From the NCBI RefSeq assembly GCF_000283155.1, contig NW_004454178.1:7228088-7292087 (forward strand): a stretch of 64,000 nucleotides of DNA. The letters run 5' to 3'. The DNA is from Ceratotherium simum simum. Taxonomy: Eukaryota; Chordata; Mammalia; Perissodactyla; Rhinocerotidae. Under the pieces are notes generated by a model. It saw nothing but the letters and a program-made list of their open reading frames with translations, did no database searches and was not told the origin of the DNA. A program made the translations under genes and the position numbers. This document shows positions 22,796 through 34,639 of the stretch, one piece after another (the stretch's first letter is position 1; each line of letters starts with the position of its first letter).

Positions 22796-23289
22796 TTGCC
22801 TAAAAAACAGCATAAAGCTGAAGAGAGCTCTCAGGCCGTGACTCACAGGTGGAAGAATGTTTGGGGGCAGGGCATTCTCTCTGGAGTGCCTGACATCATT
22901 GTACGAAGGTGGGAGTCAACTCCACTGTGGAAATGCTCCCGCGTCCAGCATCACGGGATGGCCTTGGGCTGACCTCTGAATCTCCTGGGAAACTGGCTGA
23001 CCTTCTGGAGGCTTATGGATCCAAGCAACAGCCATGGAGGTGGGGCTGAGTGATCACATCCCATCGCAGAACTTGGCTCAGTCTCTTTCTTGGGTAGGGC
23101 AAGCTCTGTTCCTGATGAGAAAACTGGTTATCGATTTCCTGTGCGTCCATGACCTTAAGGAAAACAGGAAGCGACCTGGAGGTCCTGACTCTCCTGCCTC
23201 TGCGCCTATGCCCAGATGGTCACCCCCACCTGCTGCCTCGAAAGTCCTAATAAATATTCAATGAACTACACTGAACAATCTTAGCTCCC
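22796..23289. other. Single-copy sequence, nothing recognised
   Basis: 'cctaataaatattcaatgaa' at about 23248 may be a small L2/MIR tip; otherwise nothing is seen. Confidence 0.45.
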
Positions 23290-23500
23290 CAATATGTAGT
23301 GGGAAAGTCTCTGCCTTTGGAGGTAAAGTATTGTGTTTGAACTTGGGTCCTCCCCCTTCTGCGTGATCTTGGCTGTGTCAGGTCTGACCCTCAATTTCAC
23401 CATCTAGACATTGGCATAATAATAACTCATAGGGTTGTAGTGGATATTGAAAAAGATCACAGATGCATTTAACATTAAAGTGCTATTATGAAAGTTATTA
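23290..23500 (+). mobile_element. MIR SINE
   Basis: 'gaacttgggtcctccccctt', 'ctcaatttcaccatctagac', 'taactcatagggttgtagtg' are in forward MIR order. Confidence 0.75.
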
Positions 23501-23591
23501 ATCTTAGTTTATACATTTAGGACTCTTCATAGAGCTAAATCGGATAACCTCCCCCTGTAATTCTTTCTCTCTCAGATAAGACCTTTTAAAA

Positions 23592-23928
23592 CAGGAGTCT
23601 ACAAACTTTGGCCTATGGGCCAGATCTGTCTCTCCTGTCGCCTGTTTTTGTACAGCCTATGAGCTAAGAATGAATTTTACATTTTTAAAGGGTTGGAAAA
23701 AAAATCAAAAGAAGGAAAATATTTCACAACATGTGAAAATTTTATGAAATTCCAATTTCCATGTCCATAAATAAAGCTTTATCAGAATATGGCCATGCCC
23801 ACTGTTTACATCTGTGGCCACTTTCATGCTGCAGCCGCAGAGGTGAGCAGTTCTGAGACACCGCATGACCTGCAAAGGCCAAAATATTGACCATCTGGTC
23901 CTCTACATAAAAACTTTGCTGACCCCTG
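23592..23928 (-). mobile_element. MER1A hAT-Charlie element, full length
   Basis: Terminal repeats 'caggagtctacaaacttt' and 'aactttgctgacccctg' bound the element. Interior: 'tgagctaagaatgaatttta', 'gtccataaataaagctttat', 'tgcaaaggccaaaatattga'. Non-autonomous with no transposase. Confidence 0.88.
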
Positions 23929-24789
23929 CTCCAGAATAACAAAACTAAGCAAATAAAATCTCTGAGCCAAACCACAATCTTTAAGCATTCAAATGACTGT
24001 GTCCACAGTCCTTAAATCTTTGGGTCTTGGAGACGTTGGTTCAGACCTCTTCCAAGAGGCTGAGGGCATCAGCCCGAAGTGCTCGTGGCTTGGACAGGGC
24101 TGACAAAGCCCCCGGGGGAGCTCTTGTGCAGGGCGGCTGCAGCCTCTCCCTCCAGATCTGAGGGTTGGAGGAGGAAGGCCTGCCCCCAGGAGAGCTGCAG
24201 CTGTTTGAGCCCAGAGCCACACAAATCCCATCCTGCCTGCTGTACTTCAGCCATTGAAGTCGCCTCTCATCACTGGTGGAGTGCTTTGCCTGGTGACAGG
24301 TCTTTCATTTAGACATAATCACCTTTTTATATCCATGTAGCTCTCTGAATGCCTCTCCCCACCCAGAGCTTTCCCTGACGATTGAAAAGAGCTAAACCAA
24401 CAAATGGCATTATCTCTTCTGAATGGCCTCAGTTTATCACCTGAAGAAGCCCAGAAACTTCCACCTTGAGCTTCTCTTTGTTGTAGCAACAGGTGCTCAG
24501 GAAGGGGGTGGGAGTGGGCAAGGGGAAGGATGGGTTTAAACACCGGAATGGGCAAGGGGAAGAAGGCTGAGGAATGCTCTTTGGGGGAGATCTTTAGAAA
24601 CAGGATCAGCGTCGCTGTTGCTCCGGAATGAGTGGGGAAAGAATCCTCGCAGGACTCGGGGGTGGCAGATGACCCTGTAATCCTTTAAGATCCTGAAACG
24701 TGTTCTGTGACAGACCTGAGTGTTGTCTGTTCTAAAGTGAGGGCTCTAAAGAATTTTCCTAAAAAAATTCTATGGGCAAAAAGAGTCCA
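23929..24789. other. Single-copy sequence, nothing recognised
   Basis: No repeat family is recognised. Overlapping opposite frames at 24069-24312 have no domain. Confidence 0.5.
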
Positions 24790-25056
24790 GGGCAGGCCCG
24801 GTGGCATAGCGGTTAAGTTTGCATGTTCTGCATCCGTGGCCCGGGGGTTCACCAGTTCGGATCCTGGGCGCAGACCTACTCACCGCTCATCAAGCCATGC
24901 TGAGGTGGTGTCCCACATAGAAGAACTAGAAGGACCTACAACTAGGATATGCAACTATGTTCTGGGGCTTTTTTTTCTTTGGGGAGAAAAAAAGAAAAAG
25001 TGGAAGACTGGTAACAGATGTTAGCTCAGGGCCAATCTTCCTCAAAAAAAAAAAAA
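24790..25056 (+). mobile_element. ERE SINE, one tail module
   Basis: Head 'gggcaggcccggtggcatag', B-box 'agttcggatcctggg', 'agaactagaaggacctacaa', a single tail module ('gttagctcagggccaatctt') and an A-run. The flanks show an imperfect AAAAA-rich duplication. Confidence 0.93.
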
Positions 25057-25331
25057 CGGTAAGAAAGTAAATTTCTGTTGTTTAAAAAAAATATTTCAAG
25101 GGAAGATTTATTTTTCTTTATGTTTTTTAGTTCTGTATATAAATATCCCTCTGGCTCGAGCCAGTTTAGAGACTGTATTGTCTACCTAGTCCAATCTGAC
25201 AAGGGCCCAGGAGGGTTCCATACTTCCCAAATGCCAATTTTTTTAGCGGTATTACAATGTTTAAACACATTTCAGAATTTGGTATTGGGCAGTCTGGAAC
25301 TAAAGTTCAGAGAAAGCAGTATAGCGTAGGG

Positions 25332-25550
25332 CAGGGGTCAGCAAAGTTTTTCTAGAAAGAGCTAGATAGAAAATAACATAGGCTTGCAGGCCATGTGGTC
25401 TCTGCTGCAACTATTTGACTCTGCTGTTGTGCAAAAGTAGCCACAGCTAATATGTAAGTGAATAATCATGGCTGTGCTCCAATAAAACTTTATTTACAAA
25501 AATAGGTGGTGGGCCAGATTTGGCCATAAGCTGTTGTTTGCCCATTCCTG
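25332..25550 (+). mobile_element. MER1B hAT-Charlie element
   Basis: Starts 'caggggtcagcaaagttttt' and ends 'ttgtttgcccattcctg'. Interior 'ctccaataaaactttattta' and 'gggccagatttggccataag'. Shorter than the MER1A copies because the central segment is missing. Confidence 0.88.
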
Positions 25551-25674
25551 GTATGGAGTTTTAACCTGCTGTATATTAGCACTCTCTGCTTTTCCCTATC
25601 AGATGGTAAAGCACAGAGATTGTGTCTATTGATTGCAGGAGAGGCCCTAATGGGCCTAATGTGAGCTGAAGTTA

Positions 25675-25800
25675 TGAATAAGGAGACTCCAGAAGAGAGG
25701 CAAGATATTGAGTCCAGGTGAGATGGTGGTTGGCAGTAGAAGGAAGGAGAGGAGCCAGGTGGGGCGGAGCTAAGTCTGCTTGATGCAGATCATCTGCATA
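25675..25800 (-). mobile_element. Possible L2 fragment
   Basis: 'ctggtgagatggtggttggc'-like wording (here 'ccaggtgagatggtggttgg') and 'cagatcatctgcatatagat' match inverted upstream L2. Weak. Confidence 0.4.
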
Positions 25801-25879
25801 TAGATGCTGAGATTGAGGTGGGCAGTAGCGGTGAGACACCTGGTTCCTTCAGCTGCTTGGGACCTCAAACAACCTCACT

Positions 25880-26215
25880 CTTCCAGGCTCCATGAGGTTC
25901 CCTTCTACTGTGGTCTCTGCTCTTTTTGGCTATCCCTGGGGTCTCCTGGGATTTCTGTCTCCTTTATCCCCTCTACATCCTTCTTGTACACTCCCAATCT
26001 CTGCTCTCACAAAATCCTTCAAAGCTCTCCTCCAATAGCCCTGCTTCCATGATTCCTTCTCAGACTCATGACATTCAGAATGAGTTAGCCCTCCTCCATG
26101 CTTCCTTCGTCCTGGTACAGACCTCTACTAGGTGTAAATTCCATGATAGCGCCACTTATATGTATGGCTTCCTCATTGTTCAATTGTGAGCTTTTCATAT
26201 GTGTATTCTACTTAT
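25880..26215 (+). mobile_element. L2 LINE fragment
   Basis: 'aatccttcaaagctctcctc', 'cttccatgattccttctcag', 'ctactaggtgtaaattccat' read as a decayed forward L2 3' region. Confidence 0.5.
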
Positions 26216-26423
26216 CTTGACATTTTCAGTGGCTAGTTGGGGAAAAATGCTTGTCAAAGAAAGAAAGAAATAGGTGCACAGAGGAGTTAATTCAAAACTA
26301 CTCAATCTAGTGTTATCTTCATGGCTTTCCAATGGCTTTGTTTATGATGTCTTCTTTCCTGGAAATTATACCATTTTTGGATGAGGGGATAGATTTGTAG
26401 TATACAACTTACAATTGTATTTA

Positions 26424-26633
26424 CAGTCATGTGTCACTTAATGACACGGACACATTCTGAGAATTGTGTCATTTGGCGATTTCGTCGTTGTGCGAACATC
26501 ATAGAGTATACTTACACAAACCTAGGTGGTATATCCTGCTACACACCTAGGCTGTATGGTACTAACCTTACGGGACCACCATTGTGTATGCCATCTGTCG
26601 TTGGCCAAAACGTTGTTATGTGGGGCATGACTG
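26424..26633 (-). mobile_element. MER2-type Tigger DNA transposon with intact ends
   Basis: Inverted terminal repeats cagtcatg ... catgactg are bounded by TA dinucleotides (26422-26423, 26634-26635), the mariner/Tigger target site. Interior: 'gcgatttcgtcgttgtgcga', 'gtatacttacacaaacctag', 'gggaccaccattgtgtatgc', 'gttggccaaaacgttgttat'. It lacks the same central segment as the copy at 10212. Confidence 0.92.
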
Positions 26634-27399
26634 TATTGTAGGTAATACAGTCACAAATGGCAGAATTTCCATAACCAGCCCAGGCTAGAAGGAGGATTTG
26701 TCGGTTCCTGTAACCAAAGCAAGAGAAGGCAGAATGCAGCTGGCCTCAGGGACAACTGGGAATGGGGAAAAGACAAGGGGACAGAACTAGCTGTATTTTT
26801 TCTGGGTTTCTGCCCACGTGCCAAGTTGCACACCTGCCATCTTTACCCCCAGGAGGAACTGCCTTTTTTCCCTGAGGTCTAATTCAGAAAGTCTTAGAGA
26901 AGTGTTGGTATACCTTGGATCATGTGCCCAACCTGTGATCAGGGAGGCAGATTTTCATAATTGGGAGCTCCTAGTAGGATATAACTGGCATGAGGTGGGA
27001 GGAAGACCCCCCCAAAGGAAGGGAGATGCATTTCCTAGAAGTAGGAGGAGACGTGCCAGGCCGACAGAAGAAGAGACATCCATTTCAACGTCTTCCCTTC
27101 CTCAGTGCTTGGGCTGCACTGGGCAGAAACACACGTGGACCAATGTGAGCCATTTTTCCTCCAAGAGGAGCTCTGTTCAAAAATTATCTCCAGCCTGGGA
27201 CTGCCAGACCATTTTCCAGAGTAAATGCATCCCCCTCACCATGTTGGATTAAGAACCCACCTTCTTCACAGATGTTATAGGATAGAAACGCTACCATCAA
27301 CTTCCTTCTTCCTTTCTAGTCCTTCAGTGTTGAGTAAATGAGTTCCAGACATCCATCCTCCATTCAACACACATCTGTCCAGCACTCTTTTTATTAATT
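26634..27399. other. Single-copy sequence, nothing recognised
   Basis: A 144-codon plus frame (26818-27252) has no domain and no low-complexity bias. I see no flanking exons or splice pattern, and treat it as a chance frame. Confidence 0.5.
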
Positions 27400-27480
27400 A
27401 ATAAACTTAACTTTTTAGAGCAGTTTTAGGTTCACAGCAAAATTGAGTGGCATGTACAGAGTCCCCATCCAGTGCTTATT
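27400..27480 (-). mobile_element. L1 3' UTR scrap
   Basis: 'tttttagagcagttttaggt' 'tcacagcaaaattgagtggc' is a well-known old-L1 3' UTR segment in reverse. Confidence 0.6.
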
Positions 27481-27509
27481 TCTCATAAGCTATTGTGTGA
27501 CCAGCTTTT

Positions 27510-27660
27510 GTGGACATCATCCTATTTACTCTACTCAATGACTCTGTGAGATAGGGATGCTTTCTCATCTGTGCTTTTCAGATAAGAAAACTGAGCCTTA
27601 GAAAGGTAAAAGGGCTTGACCAAGACCTCAGAGCTTTCCAGGGGTCAATCTGGGATGTTA
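27510..27660 (-). mobile_element. MIR SINE
   Basis: 'tgactctgtgagatagggat', 'agataagaaaactgagcctt', 'gggcttgaccaagacctcag' are inverted MIR. Confidence 0.75.
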
Positions 27661-28737
27661 CTGTGCATTTTTGTTGGGCACATTCGAAGAGCAGAAGATT
27701 CCAAGGCAGGAAGGACTCTTTCTGACTCTTCAATGGTAGAATTCTCCACACTCATATTAGATGTTGGGAGAAATAGTATAAGTCTTGAAAGATTTTTGAA
27801 CACCTTGAACTCAGAAACAGACCAGATTCTGTTGTCAAATCCATTCAAATCATTCACCTCAAGTCCTCACTGTGTCCCTGGAAGTGAGTCTGACAATTCA
27901 ATGAAGTGATAGGGATCTCCTGTGTGGCCCCCTCTGCAACACAAATGCAGACACTCTGATCCCTCAATGCTCCTTTCATTGGCACCAAATGGCAAAGTCT
28001 TTGGAACCTGAGGTGCCAGGGACGAGGGGGAGGTGCTGGCAGAGCTCTCAGATGCCTCCAATTTGTCTCTTCCAGGATTCATTCTCATGCCCAAAGGAGT
28101 CTTGTGGCTTAGCCCATGAGGCCTGCAGGGCTACAATTCCAGTTTCTTCTTTCTTTGGCTTCAGTGCTTCCCAGCTCTGGTCTCTTGGGGTTAGGGTGTA
28201 TGTGGCTGGGAATTGGAGACTGGGACAAGGGAGGGGGCAGTTGAGTGGAATGGGTGGCTGGTCATATTTTCCAGTTCTTTCTAAAGCGTCTGCCTTCCCT
28301 TAATGGACACGGAAGTGAGCCAGCCAACTGACTGCCCTGACTGCAAGATTGGTTACTGCTTACATCATCTGGGCAGCCAGACTGGGGATGGGGTAGGGGG
28401 AGGTGAGGGAGAAACTGAGCAGGGATTAATCCAGCCCCGAGTGAATTGATGGACAAAAGCTGTGGTGATCAAGTAACCTTTTTCCCAAGCACAGGCCTTG
28501 GGGAGGTGGAGAGGAGCCAGGTAGCCACGTTAGTGCATGCATGGAGTGCTTCGCAGCTGCTCTGCCCTGGACCAACACTTCAGTTTCATTCCCTGCAACT
28601 CTATGCCGCTCCGTCCTATGAGCTCTGGTTGAGAATCTAGAACATCCCAGGAATATACTCGTGGAAGAGTGATATAGAGAGATCTAAGATGAACCAGCCT
28701 CTAGACACTCCCTTTCTGGTGAGGGACAGACATAAGC
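27661..28737. other. Single-copy sequence, nothing recognised
   Basis: No repeat or gene call supported. Opposing frames at 27616-27909 / 27645-27857 and 27989-28303 are mutually overlapping shadows. Confidence 0.5.
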
Positions 28738-29190
28738 ATCAGTTAGCTTTTGCCACACGATAAACCAGCCCCAAAGTTAGTGGTTCATGACACCATTCCT
28801 TTATTGTTGCTCAGGAGCCTGCAGAACAGCTGGGCAGTTCTGCTGAATTGGAGCGGGCTCTGTGGATCTCCCCTGGGCTTTCTCATGTGTTTGTGTGCTG
28901 GCCGGTGGGCCAGCCAGCTGGTCAGTGATGGCCTGGACACTGGAGCCTTTGTCCACTTGCTCTTTCATCCTCTCCTGGGCTGACGTGGACTTCTTCATGT
29001 GCAGGGCAGACTTCCAAGAAAGTAGGGGGCAGCACGCAAAGCCTCTTGAAGCCCAGGCTTGGAACACATGTGAAGTGACTTCTGGCCACATTCTACTGGC
29101 CAAAGCAAGTTACAAGGGCAGCCTGGATTGAAGGGGTGGAGGAAGGGCTCCAGCTTCTGATGGGAGGAGAGGCAGAGGACTGTCGAGATT
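28738..29190 (-). mobile_element. MaLR-like LTR, family uncertain
   Basis: 'catcagttagcttttgccac' opening, 'caaagttagtggttcatgac', 'ttctactggccaaagcaagt', 'ggcagcctggattgaagggg' are the landmarks of an inverted LTR of the same class as 17510-18030. Frames of 77-100 codons inside are not genes. Confidence 0.55.
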
Positions 29191-29946
29191 CTTGCCTTCT
29201 ACTCTAGACACATGCATCCTTGTTATGTATATAGACTGATAACGCTCTATTACTGCTCTTATCACAACTGCTAAGGAGGATGGAGGAGGAGGAGTGAATT
29301 CTGACAGCGGTGGGTGGCATGGGAAGGAGTTTGGAAAAAACTTCACAGCGGAGGGAACCTTGAAGGGCAAATAGTATTTCAACAAGAGCAGAAACACAAG
29401 CCTGTTTTTCTTCCTTTTCTATTCTGTTCCTCTTGCTGAAATCTGGCCCTGGGCCCACCAGCTACCACTTGGTCTGATTGCAGGGAGTCCATCAGTGACC
29501 TCCTATCATCTCCGCCCCCTGCAACTGGAGACTAGTCCTTCCAGTGGTTAGAAAAAGGGAGGTTCCTTGACTCATGTTTTTGCCAAGTTGTGGCATTTCT
29601 CTTCTATCTCTCTTCTCTTCTTGAGCTCCTATCCTATTTCTCTATCTTTCTCCCACTGTGATTTCTAACGGCTATGGATCACTGGACGTCAGCAAGGAAA
29701 AAATAAGTAAAAATTGCTTTCATTCCATTGCCAATGGAAAACAGATAAATTAATTTCTTTTATTTTGTGGTGGGATCATGCGGAATATCCCATGCACTGG
29801 CATGTGGATTCTGTGTAAATATTTGAGCAGACCTCTACTGCTTTAGTAGAATTTGCTGGCATGCTTTACCAGGATGATCATTAAAAACAAACAAACACAC
29901 AACACTGGTTTAGCCCATGCTTGGGAAACTCTCTTCCCTTGAGACC

Positions 29947-29977
<31 letters not shown>

Positions 29978-30459
29978 AGGAACCTCAGTCTGAGGTTGGT
30001 TCTCCTCTGGTGAAATGAAATCTACACTTGGAGAAATCCTTGGACCTCACTTCCTGCTGCGGGAGGACGACCTGATTCCACCTGTCACCCCAGCACCAGT
30101 TGGAGAAGTCAAAGGAATGTTGAGGGCACAGGCTGTTTTCTTATGTTCTCCAGTCACTGTGGCTGGGACTGCTCCTTCTGCAAAGAAAGGGGTGATGCCC
30201 TTCAATCTTGTTTGTCTGTTTCCTGCCTCTGCCCTGCCTTTGAAGTTTCCAGGGGTCTTGTGCTTTTCTTGGGCACTGCTATTGGAGTAGGCTGGGGTCT
30301 TTGGTGGGGCTTCTGCTCAGTTTGTTCCCAGTCTGGAAGATGTGGCCAAGAGTGGGTGTCCAAGATGGGAACCGAGGCAGCCCTAGCATCCTCCATTCAT
30401 ATATGGATGTCAGATCTTCCTCCTCTCTGCTCTTTGTGACACAAGTAGTGTCTAAATGA
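29191..30459. other. Single-copy sequence with a poly(A) run
   Basis: Apart from the A24 run at 29947 nothing is recognised. 29700-29960 is AT-rich and could be an unidentified retroelement ending in that A-run, but I cannot name it. Confidence 0.45.
29947..29970. repeat. A24 homopolymer
   Basis: Uninterrupted run of 24 A, possibly the tail of an unidentified plus-strand retroelement. Confidence 0.95.
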
Positions 30460-30900
30460 AATCTTTTGGTTGCAAGGAGCAGAAATGTAATTCCAACTAG
30501 CATAGACAATGAGACATTTATTCCAGAATTGGGCGGGACACAGAGGTGCCTCATAGAAATAAAGAAAGAGCTGCAAGAATCAGGATGCTGTCTCATCACT
30601 GTTTGCTCATCTCTGCTTCCCTGTGCTTCTCTCTGACTGTTAGTTAATTTTGACCACTTCCCAGTGGCTTTCTCCTCCTGGCAGGTACGTGACCACCAGC
30701 AGTCCCTGCTTAGCAACCTCTGCAGAAAGAGGGTGACTTTTTTTCTTTCCTGCAGTCTTCTTAGTTCAATCCCAGGGAAGGATTCTGAGTTTCCCTACTT
30801 GAGTTTTGAGCCACTGTTCCCTGAATGTGGGCCACTAGGCTTCTTGGGCCCTTGGTCATGTCCCCATCCCTCTAAGTAGGGCTTCACGTTCTGTCACTAG
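30460..30900. mobile_element. Unassigned interspersed repeat (LTR-like)
   Basis: 'tttggttgcaaggagcagaa' followed by 'caatgagacatttattccag' and later 'ctccctctaag'-type ending resemble an ancient mammalian repeat whose edge says 'ttgcaagtaacagaa...aatttattgg'. Family not determined. The 145-codon minus frame at 30279-30716 overlaps it. Confidence 0.4.
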
Positions 30901-31009
30901 AAGAAAGGAAATGAGAATGTTTGTTGAACGGACAATAACCAATAAGTACTCTTGCAGGCACAAAACTTTAGGCCGTATATTCTTTTATCATTGTTGGCAG
31001 AGCCCATCA

Positions 31010-31384
31010 ATGCAGTTGCTGTCTACTCTTCCTTTGTGGGACTGATTAGTGTCACCCAATCATTGTCATTCCTGCCCCATTAACAGTGACTGGTTTAGGC
31101 AGAAGCATGTGATGTAATTCTGGCCAAAGTGGTTTAAGGAGATATTGACTGGAAGACTTCAGAGAAAGTTTCTCGGTTTTGAAGAAGGTAATCTCTATCC
31201 GATCTGCAGAGGATGCCTGGAGCTGTTGAGCCAGGTTGCAGCTGTGCGGACCCAGCCAAGGTTAAGGCTGAGATGCCAAGGATGACAGAGGATCTGGTTG
31301 AGCCACTGAGTCAACCAACTCTGGAGCCTCCCTCCCCAAGGGCATTTTGTTTGTGAGAAAGTAAATTTTCCATATTGTTTAAGC
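31010..31384. mobile_element. Unassigned interspersed repeat, opposite orientation
   Basis: Ends with 'gagaaagtaaattttccata' 'ttgtttaagcc', the reverse wording of the edge at 30460. Interior includes 'tctggccaaagtggtttaag'. It may be the same class as 30460-30900, inverted. Tentative. Confidence 0.4.
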
Positions 31385-31571
31385 CAGTGGTTTTCAAAAT
31401 ATAGCCCCTGGGTTAGGAGCATCAACATCCTTTGGGAACTTGTTATAAATGCAAATTCTTGAGTCCCACCCAAACCTACTAGATCAGAAATCCCGGAGGT
31501 GGAGCCCAGCCATTTGGGTTTCAACGAACCCTCCGGGTGATCCTGATGCATGCCAAAGTTTGAGAACCACC
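31385..31571 (+). mobile_element. MER5A hAT-Charlie element
   Basis: Terminal repeats 'cagtggttttcaaaatat' and 'agtttgagaaccacc'. Interior 'gcatcaacatcctttgggaa', 'aaatgcaaattcttgagtcc', 'gatcctgatgcatgccaaag'. Essentially full length. Confidence 0.93.
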
Positions 31572-31934
31572 ATTGGAGCCTTTTGAGGCAGGATTGGAGG
31601 GGGATTTGGTTCTGTTCACTTGCAGCCAAAATATTCTAATTGGGACCTTCATCACAGAAAGGGTCTGGAAAGGACCTAGAATCATTCTAATTGCACCCTC
31701 TTATTTCACGCCTGTGACTGAGTTTAGGGAGGAACCATATGCAAGGGGTGTAGTCTTTCTGCTCTGGTGCTGCTCCTGAAGTCTAGGTCCCTCCTCCCTC
31801 CGAGCCCTTATTCTCATCATTTGTGTTGTCATCATAAGAAATCTTTCACTTCCCTAACTTTGCTTCAGGGGCTGCATAGGGTGCATCACACAGACTCTTT
31901 CCATGATGCCTTTATCTCAAGATACCTGCGTCAG

Positions 31935-32960
31935 TTGGAGTCCTGGCAGGAAACAGACAGCACTGGGGACAGGCAATTAGAAGAGAGTTTAATAAAGGGA
32001 CTGTTTACAAGGTCTGGGAGGGATAAAGGGACACAACCAGGGACAGTGCCAGGCCCCAAGGCTAATAACAGCATCATTATCCCGAGGCCTATAACGGCAA
32101 GGAGAGAGCAATTGCTAGAACCCAGAATGGGTGGGGTAGTGGGTTGAATGGCGGCTTCTCCAGAGATAAGTCCACATCTTAATCCCTGGAACCTGTGAAT
32201 GTTACTTTATTTGGAAAAAGAGTCTTTACAGATCTAATTAAGCTAAGGATCTTGAGATAAGGAGATTATCCTGGATTATCCATGTGAGCCCTAAATTCAT
32301 TGACAAGTGTCCTTACAAAAGAAAGGCAGAGGGAGTTGGAGACAGAAGAGAAGTAGAGAAAGGAGGAGGCAGTGTGACCACAGAGGCAAAGACTGGAGTA
32401 ATGGGGCCACAAGTTGAGGAACGCTGAGAACCACTGGAAGCTGGAAGAGGCAGAGGATAGATTCTCCTGCAGAGCCTCCAGAAGGAGCATGGCCCTGCGG
32501 ACACCTTGGTCCCAGATTTTTGACCTCCAGGACTCTGAGTGAATAAATTTCTGTTGTTTTTAAGCCACCCAATTTGTAGTAATTTGTTACAGCAGCCATA
32601 GGAAATGAATACAGTAGGTCTACGGAGAGGACTGCGTGACTCCTTCTGCAGAGGAGCCTGGTCAACCTGGGGCAGCGCTGCAAGGAAGGAGCTGGGGAGT
32701 CACTTCTCAGACTTCACTTCCTTCATCCCTTTGACCTCCAGATGGTGCCTCCCGCTGGCCGAATCCAGATGAAAACCGCAGGGCCAGGGAATGCCTTGAT
32801 ATGGTCCACCGGGGTCAGAGCAGGGTGGAGAAGGTTGGAGAGAGGATCTGGAGGGACACATGAAAGCTATCCAGCACACACACTCCTGCAGGAAAAGCAC
32901 AACTGAATGGTAACCACTGAACAGACATGCAAAGATAATGCCCAAACATTTACATGGGAC
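31935..32960 (+). mobile_element. Unassigned repeat family A, split by an MLT1 LTR
   Basis: Left part 31935-32135 ('ttggagtcctggcaggaaac', 'gagtttaataaagggactgt', 'ggctaataacagcatcatta') and right part 32614-32960 ('gcagcgctgcaaggaaggag', 'ggccgaatccagatgaaaac', 'gtcagagcagggtggagaag', 'gctatccagcaca') are continuous with one another when the LTR is removed. They match a second copy at 50200-50645. I recognise the wording as a widespread mammalian repeat but cannot name the family. Confidence 0.7.
32136..32613 (+). mobile_element. MLT1-type MaLR LTR inside repeat family A
   Basis: Forward LTR: 'agtgggttgaatggcggctt', 'tactttatttggaaaaagag', 'agcatggccctgcggacacc', 'gaataaatttctgttgtttt', 'aagccacccaatttgtagta', ending 'aggaaatgaataca'. 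Flanked by the 5-bp near-match gtggg (32131-32135) / gtagg (32614-32618). Confidence 0.88.
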
Positions 32961-34312
32961 GAATGTGGCCAAAATTAGTGCTCTGTGAAGTTAAGAGAAA
33001 AACAGCAACAACAATAACAACCATAACGAAATTTGTCTGCAAAGACTAGCCAGGGAAGTGGAAATTCTGGTGATGTTTAAGTAGTGGGAGAAAGATGGCT
33101 TGATGCTCTGTGGGTGCGGAAGTGATTCCTTGTATATATCTGTGCTTGGAAGATAGCTAAACATGATAGTGGGATAAGAGATGGAAAGGTATGTAAACAG
33201 CAGGCGCTTAAGAGGAGTGAGAGAAAAAGGGTGGGAGAGGGAAGTGGGGAATTACTGTTACCTAATGGAGGACTTTGACATTTTTGCAAATTTCTGACAT
33301 TGTGGTTCAATCAACAATAGGGTCAATGCTGGCCCATGTAGGGCCCTAACCATCCCTTCTACTGACAGGTGAAGACAACCCTATATGACCTAGCCTCAAA
33401 GCTTTGGGGAGTTCTGCTTCCCAGACAGGTGACAGAGTGAGTGTTGGGGTCAGTTCTGTACCATTTGGATGAGGGGGCACAGGGCTTAGAGGACAGACAT
33501 TGGGCTGGATGAATTAAAGGAACTTCAACACGTCCTGGGTCTTTCATCCCAGAAGGAAATTACCAGGCAGCGTCTGGGGACGGGGTTGGACTCAGATCTA
33601 TCACAGCCACTGCCCTCTGTGACCCCAGGTAGTGATTTTTGTCTTTCTCTATGCCTTTCTCAGCACAATGGGAAGAAGGAGGCTCTCTCTTTCTATCTTG
33701 CAGAGAATTTGAAAAGAACAAATAATGGTAACTAAACCAAGGGAAATAAATAAATAACAACCAGTGATTTACCAAACTACATAAAATTATCTAATTACAA
33801 AGCAGAGAAGAAAAAAGAAAAGGCAGGGGAGATGGGAGATGCAGAAAGCATGTTAAGTGGGGGCTACAGAGGGATTCAAGGAGCCAGGATTTATTAGCGG
33901 GAGAGACAGCCTTACCCCATCTTTCTCTTCCTCTGAACAAAGTTTGCTTCTCTTCCAAGTAGTCAAACAGGGAGGACCGTCTGCATGGCTCCTTCACTCT
34001 GCCTTATGAGGATTTGGCCTGAGGAATTGGTCTCAAGGCTGCGAACTGCTCACAGCTTCTATTCTATGGTACCTCTCTATGCACCACGTAAGGCGCAGGC
34101 AACAACAAGAACACAACACTAAGTTACCACAGGAAATAGAAATTTATCAGTCACTTGCCAAAGGCTCCTGAGCCAGGGAGGTGAGCCTCTGACTCCTGGA
34201 GGGCCCTGTAATTCTTGTAGGGCAGTAATTCTTGTGTGTACATGTTTCGTCGTGAGCAGAGGCTGTCTCTGAGATGTGCAGAGAACCAGTGGGTTCACAG
34301 TAGTTAGCATTT

Positions 34313-34315
<3 letters not shown>
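32961..34315. other. Single-copy sequence, nothing recognised
   Basis: A CAA-rich patch at about 33005-33030 is low complexity. Minus-strand frames of 62-77 codons have no domain. Confidence 0.5.

Positions 34316-34342
<27 letters not shown>
34316..34342. repeat. (GT)n microsatellite
   Basis: Uninterrupted GT run of about thirteen units. Minus-strand frames reading through it encode only TH repeats. Confidence 0.96.
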
Positions 34343-34344
<2 letters not shown>

Positions 34345-34639
34345 CACGTGTATGTCTCTGAATGTATCCGTGTGCCTGCATGTGACGCTGGCCAGAGGAA
34401 GTGGCCCTGCTTCTATGTCTGAGACGGAGGCCTGGCCTGGCAGCGAGGGATGTATGTGTGGATGTGAGTGAGAGCCAGCCTGGAGCCCAGGCCCAGGGCC
34501 TCTGAGGACCTGTCACCTGCAGGGCTTATTATAGAGGAGACCAGGTGCTTGGAGTGTCCCCAAAGCCATACAGAGTGCACTGTCATGAGTTTGAAAAATA
34601 TTCCTGTGAGAGATATAAATAAAGACTCCCAGCCCCAAG

